This document shows positions 62,365-64,000 of a stretch of DNA of 64,000 bases, piece after piece. Each line of letters opens with the position of its first letter. Position 1 is the first letter of the stretch. This DNA comes from an uncultured Clostridia bacterium (lineage in GTDB: Bacteria; Bacillota; Clostridia; Oscillospirales; Ruminococcaceae). Both the position numbers and the translations under genes were made by a program. The stretch is from assembly GCA_947631115.1 (NCBI GenBank), contig CANRKB010000001.1, positions 1 to 64,000 of the forward strand. Reading direction: 5' to 3'. The notes under the pieces are model-generated. The model was not told the origin of the DNA and searched no databases. It saw only the letters and a program-made list of their open reading frames with translations.

Positions 62365-63489
62365 TCAGCTAAGAGCCTCCGAAAGCATATTTTCGGCGAA
62401 AACGGCATAGCCGCGCGTCGGGTCGTTTACGAGAACATGCGTCACCGCTCCCGCAAATTTTCCGTCCTGAATTATAGGCGAGCCGCTCATTCCTCGGACA
62501 ATGCCGCCCGTCTGTTCAATAAGTTCGGGGTCCGTTATTTTTATGACCATGCTCTTTGAGCCGTCGAGATCCAGCAGATTTATCCGCTCTATCTCTATCG
62601 AATAGGCTTTTGGAGCGTTTGAGTCAATTGTCGTCAATATCTGCGCGGGTCCCGCTTTTACTTCCTGCCTGAACGCCGCGGGATATATGTCGCCTGAGAT
62701 TTCTCCGCTGTATTCTCCGAAAACGCCCGATTCGGTGTTTTTGGTCAGTTTTCCCGTTTCACTTCCCGAAAAAATGAGTCCGCAAAGTTCCCCCGCGCTG
62801 CCGCTTTTTCCTTTTACAATGCCGAATATCTCGGCTTTTGTTATCTCTCCGCTTCCGAGCGGAATGGTCTCGCCTGTCGTAACGTCGCTTACGGAATGTC
62901 CCAGACCGCCGAAAGTCTTTGTTTCGGGGTCAATAAATGTCAGCGTTCCTACTCCCGCGGCGCTGTCGCGGACGAAAACTCCTATTTTAAGACAGCCGTC
63001 CTCTTGCTTTGGAGCAAACTCAAAGCACATTTCTCTGTCGTCTCGCTCAAGAACTACCGAAGTGCTGTCCGAGCAAAGCTGCACCGCTCTGGAAATATCG
63101 CTGTTTGTGCTAACGCTTTCTCCGTTTACGGAAATTATAACGTCGCCCTCTTTTAACCCTGCGTCTTTTGCGGGAAACTCAGCCTTTACGACCATAACGC
63201 CGTCGGACTTTATTTTAATTCCGAACGGCGTTCCGCAAAGTATAACGTTTTGCCGTTCTTTTACAACGGTTTTTGCGGTTTTTATGGGAATGTTCCCGAA
63301 ATAATAAGCATACCCGTCGGACGTTCTGCAAAGCGTTGTTCCGCCGAAGCCGCACTCCGACAGCTTGCAGTCGGGAGAAAAGTTTATAACACCCGGGAGC
63401 GCCGCGCGGAATATACCGAAAAATACCGCAATGCATAATGCTATTGCAGCGGTCGCTCCCGAAAATAATTTTACTTTAATGTTCTTCAT
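62365..63489 (-). CDS. spoIVB: SpoIVB serine peptidase
   Basis: A 374-residue S55 protease secreted from the forespore, starting the sigma-K checkpoint in sporulation. One N-terminal membrane segment (about residues 10-30), a PDZ domain (about 100-165: PAKDAGLKEGDVIISVNG), then the protease part with the His of GLGHSVSD and the Ser of RGMSGSPII. Its presence points to an endospore-forming lineage. spo0A, the frequent neighbour, is not visible in this window. Confidence 0.94.
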   Translation of the reverse strand: MKNIKVKLFSGATAAIALCIAVFFGIFRAALPGVINFSPDCKLSECGFGGTTLCRTSDGYAYYFGNIPIKTAKTVVKERQNVILCGTPFGIKIKSDGVMVVKAEFPAKDAGLKEGDVIISVNGESVSTNSDISRAVQLCSDSTSVVLERDDREMCFEFAPKQEDGCLKIGVFVRDSAAGVGTLTFIDPETKTFGGLGHSVSDVTTGETIPLGSGEITKAEIFGIVKGKSGSAGELCGLIFSGSETGKLTKNTESGVFGEYSGEISGDIYPAAFRQEVKAGPAQILTTIDSNAPKAYSIEIERINLLDLDGSKSMVIKITDPELIEQTGGIVRGMSGSPIIQDGKFAGAVTHVLVNDPTRGYAVFAENMLSEALS

Positions 63490-63773
63490 TTCTTACTTAC
63501 ACTTTCAAAACCGATTTTCATTATTTATATTTATGCCGAAAAACGGCACGCGGCAAGAAAACTTGCCGACGAATATTATATTTCGCAAAATCCGCGTTCA
63601 ATATAAAAGGAAATTACAAACGGAGAAAACAAGTTATGCCGATTTTACAGGAAACCCGTTTTTTTGCCGCGGCATAATGCAAAGATGTAAAATCAACTCA
63701 AAAAAGGTAGATTCAGGCTATTTGGAAATGTTTTCCATATTTTTCAAAATGCTCATACAGCCCGAAAATGTAC

Positions 63774-63802
63774 TTGACAATTTTGGCAAAATGAGGTATA
63801 AT
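63774..63802 (+). promoter_or_regulatory. Sigma-A promoter near the window end
   Basis: TTGACA (63774-63779), 17-bp spacer, TATAAT (63797-63802): full consensus, facing right. Confidence 0.87.
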
Positions 63803-63808
63803 AATATG

Positions 63809-63920
63809 GTATATATTTTCGGACAGTAGAAAATGTTAGATCTCGCTCCGCCGCATAATATGCAGACGGGTCTTATCGGCGGCATGAATCTGGAATTTTG
63901 GGCTTGAGCCCTTTTATATA
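63809..63920 (+). ncRNA. Putative structured leader or small RNA
   Basis: Between the promoter at 63774 and a terminator-like hairpin (GGGC-TTGA-GCCC then TTTTAT, 63899-63916). The ~90 bases between can fold into a closed multi-branch structure: TTAGAT pairs with ATCTGG, CCGCCG (63855 on) with CGGCGG, and two small hairpins (GCATaatATGC and AGACGGGTCT) lie inside. No reading frame. I match it to no known riboswitch class. The rest of the window is ~80 bases without a gene, so a regulated gene could lie just beyond. Confidence 0.5.
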
Positions 63921-64000
63921 TGTTACGGCAATACTTTCGGACTTTATATTGAATAAGTATTTCCGTGCGCTTATTTATTTTTTGCCGAATATCCATAACT

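Noticed and set aside
1..64000. tRNA, rRNA, tmRNA, integrase and insertion-sequence genes
   Set aside because: Looked for characteristic sequences on both strands by eye; none seen.

Overview
The window looks like chromosome of an anaerobic, low-to-mid GC Gram-positive bacterium, most likely a Clostridia member close to the Oscillospiraceae/Ruminococcaceae. Grounds: a SpoIVB sporulation protease, HrcA with a perfect CIRCE operator, sigma-A promoters with TTGACA-17-TATAAT spacing, strong AGGAGG-type ribosome sites, a rubredoxin/reverse-rubrerythrin pair, an oxygen-labile class I fumarase subunit, acetate kinase, and a clostridial one-locus fatty acid synthesis operon. I see no rRNA, tRNA, CRISPR array, transposase or phage gene.

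Layout. 0.5-3.9 kb: two zinc-ribbon membrane proteins, rubredoxin and reverse rubrerythrin, a membrane diguanylate cyclase, and an 89-residue protein resembling the glycyl-radical tail of anaerobic ribonucleotide reductase. 4.5-11.1 kb: a stand-alone FakA-like domain, nadB-nadC, hflX, a galactokinase-family protein lacking its catalytic residues, and rodA. 12.2-24.3 kb: minus-strand operon fabH-fabG-fabF-accB-fabZ-accC-accD-accA-acpP, and divergently fabD-aroE-aroK-amidohydrolase-fumarase alpha. 24.4-30.1 kb: an ECF sigma factor with a membrane partner, then pgk-tpiA-(membrane protein)-gpmI. 30.1-39.9 kb: a leucine-rich-repeat lipoprotein, a degenerate GGDEF-EAL protein, and hrcA-grpE-dnaK-(DUF4241)-dnaJ. 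40.4-45.6 kb: tmcAL-murL-murD and the divergent ackA. 45.6-46.0 kb: a compact toxin/antisense-RNA locus. 46.5-55.4 kb: mreB-mreC-mreD-PBP2, a MinD-like ATPase, mgsA, a MATE pump, recO and a DUF1508 protein. 55.9-64 kb: asnB, a cysteine desulfurase with DUF3343, a ClpA-type ATPase, spoIVB, and a possible structured leader RNA at the end.

The gaps between operons are filled with repeats. One is a composite family: 7-bp arrays (TAGARGC / WAGAGGT), GC-rich palindromes and an A/T-rich hairpin with CCAGAGGGG arms. The second is a family of three MITE-like elements of 106-155 bp with CAGACTG...CAGTCTG ends. At dnaJ, murD and asnB the 7-bp arrays supply the stop codon.

The strongest candidate for an undescribed system is at 45.6-45.9 kb. 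A 28-codon hydrophobic peptide is read leftward and a ~77-nt RNA is read rightward; each has its own perfect promoter, and they converge on one hairpin. The 5' part of the RNA repeats the sequence spanning the peptide's start codon, so it is complementary to the translation start of the peptide mRNA. This is the architecture of Fst/par type I toxin-antitoxin loci. A second promoter-RNA-hairpin copy follows without a toxin, and its corresponding segment has diverged in a way that predicts a different toxin.
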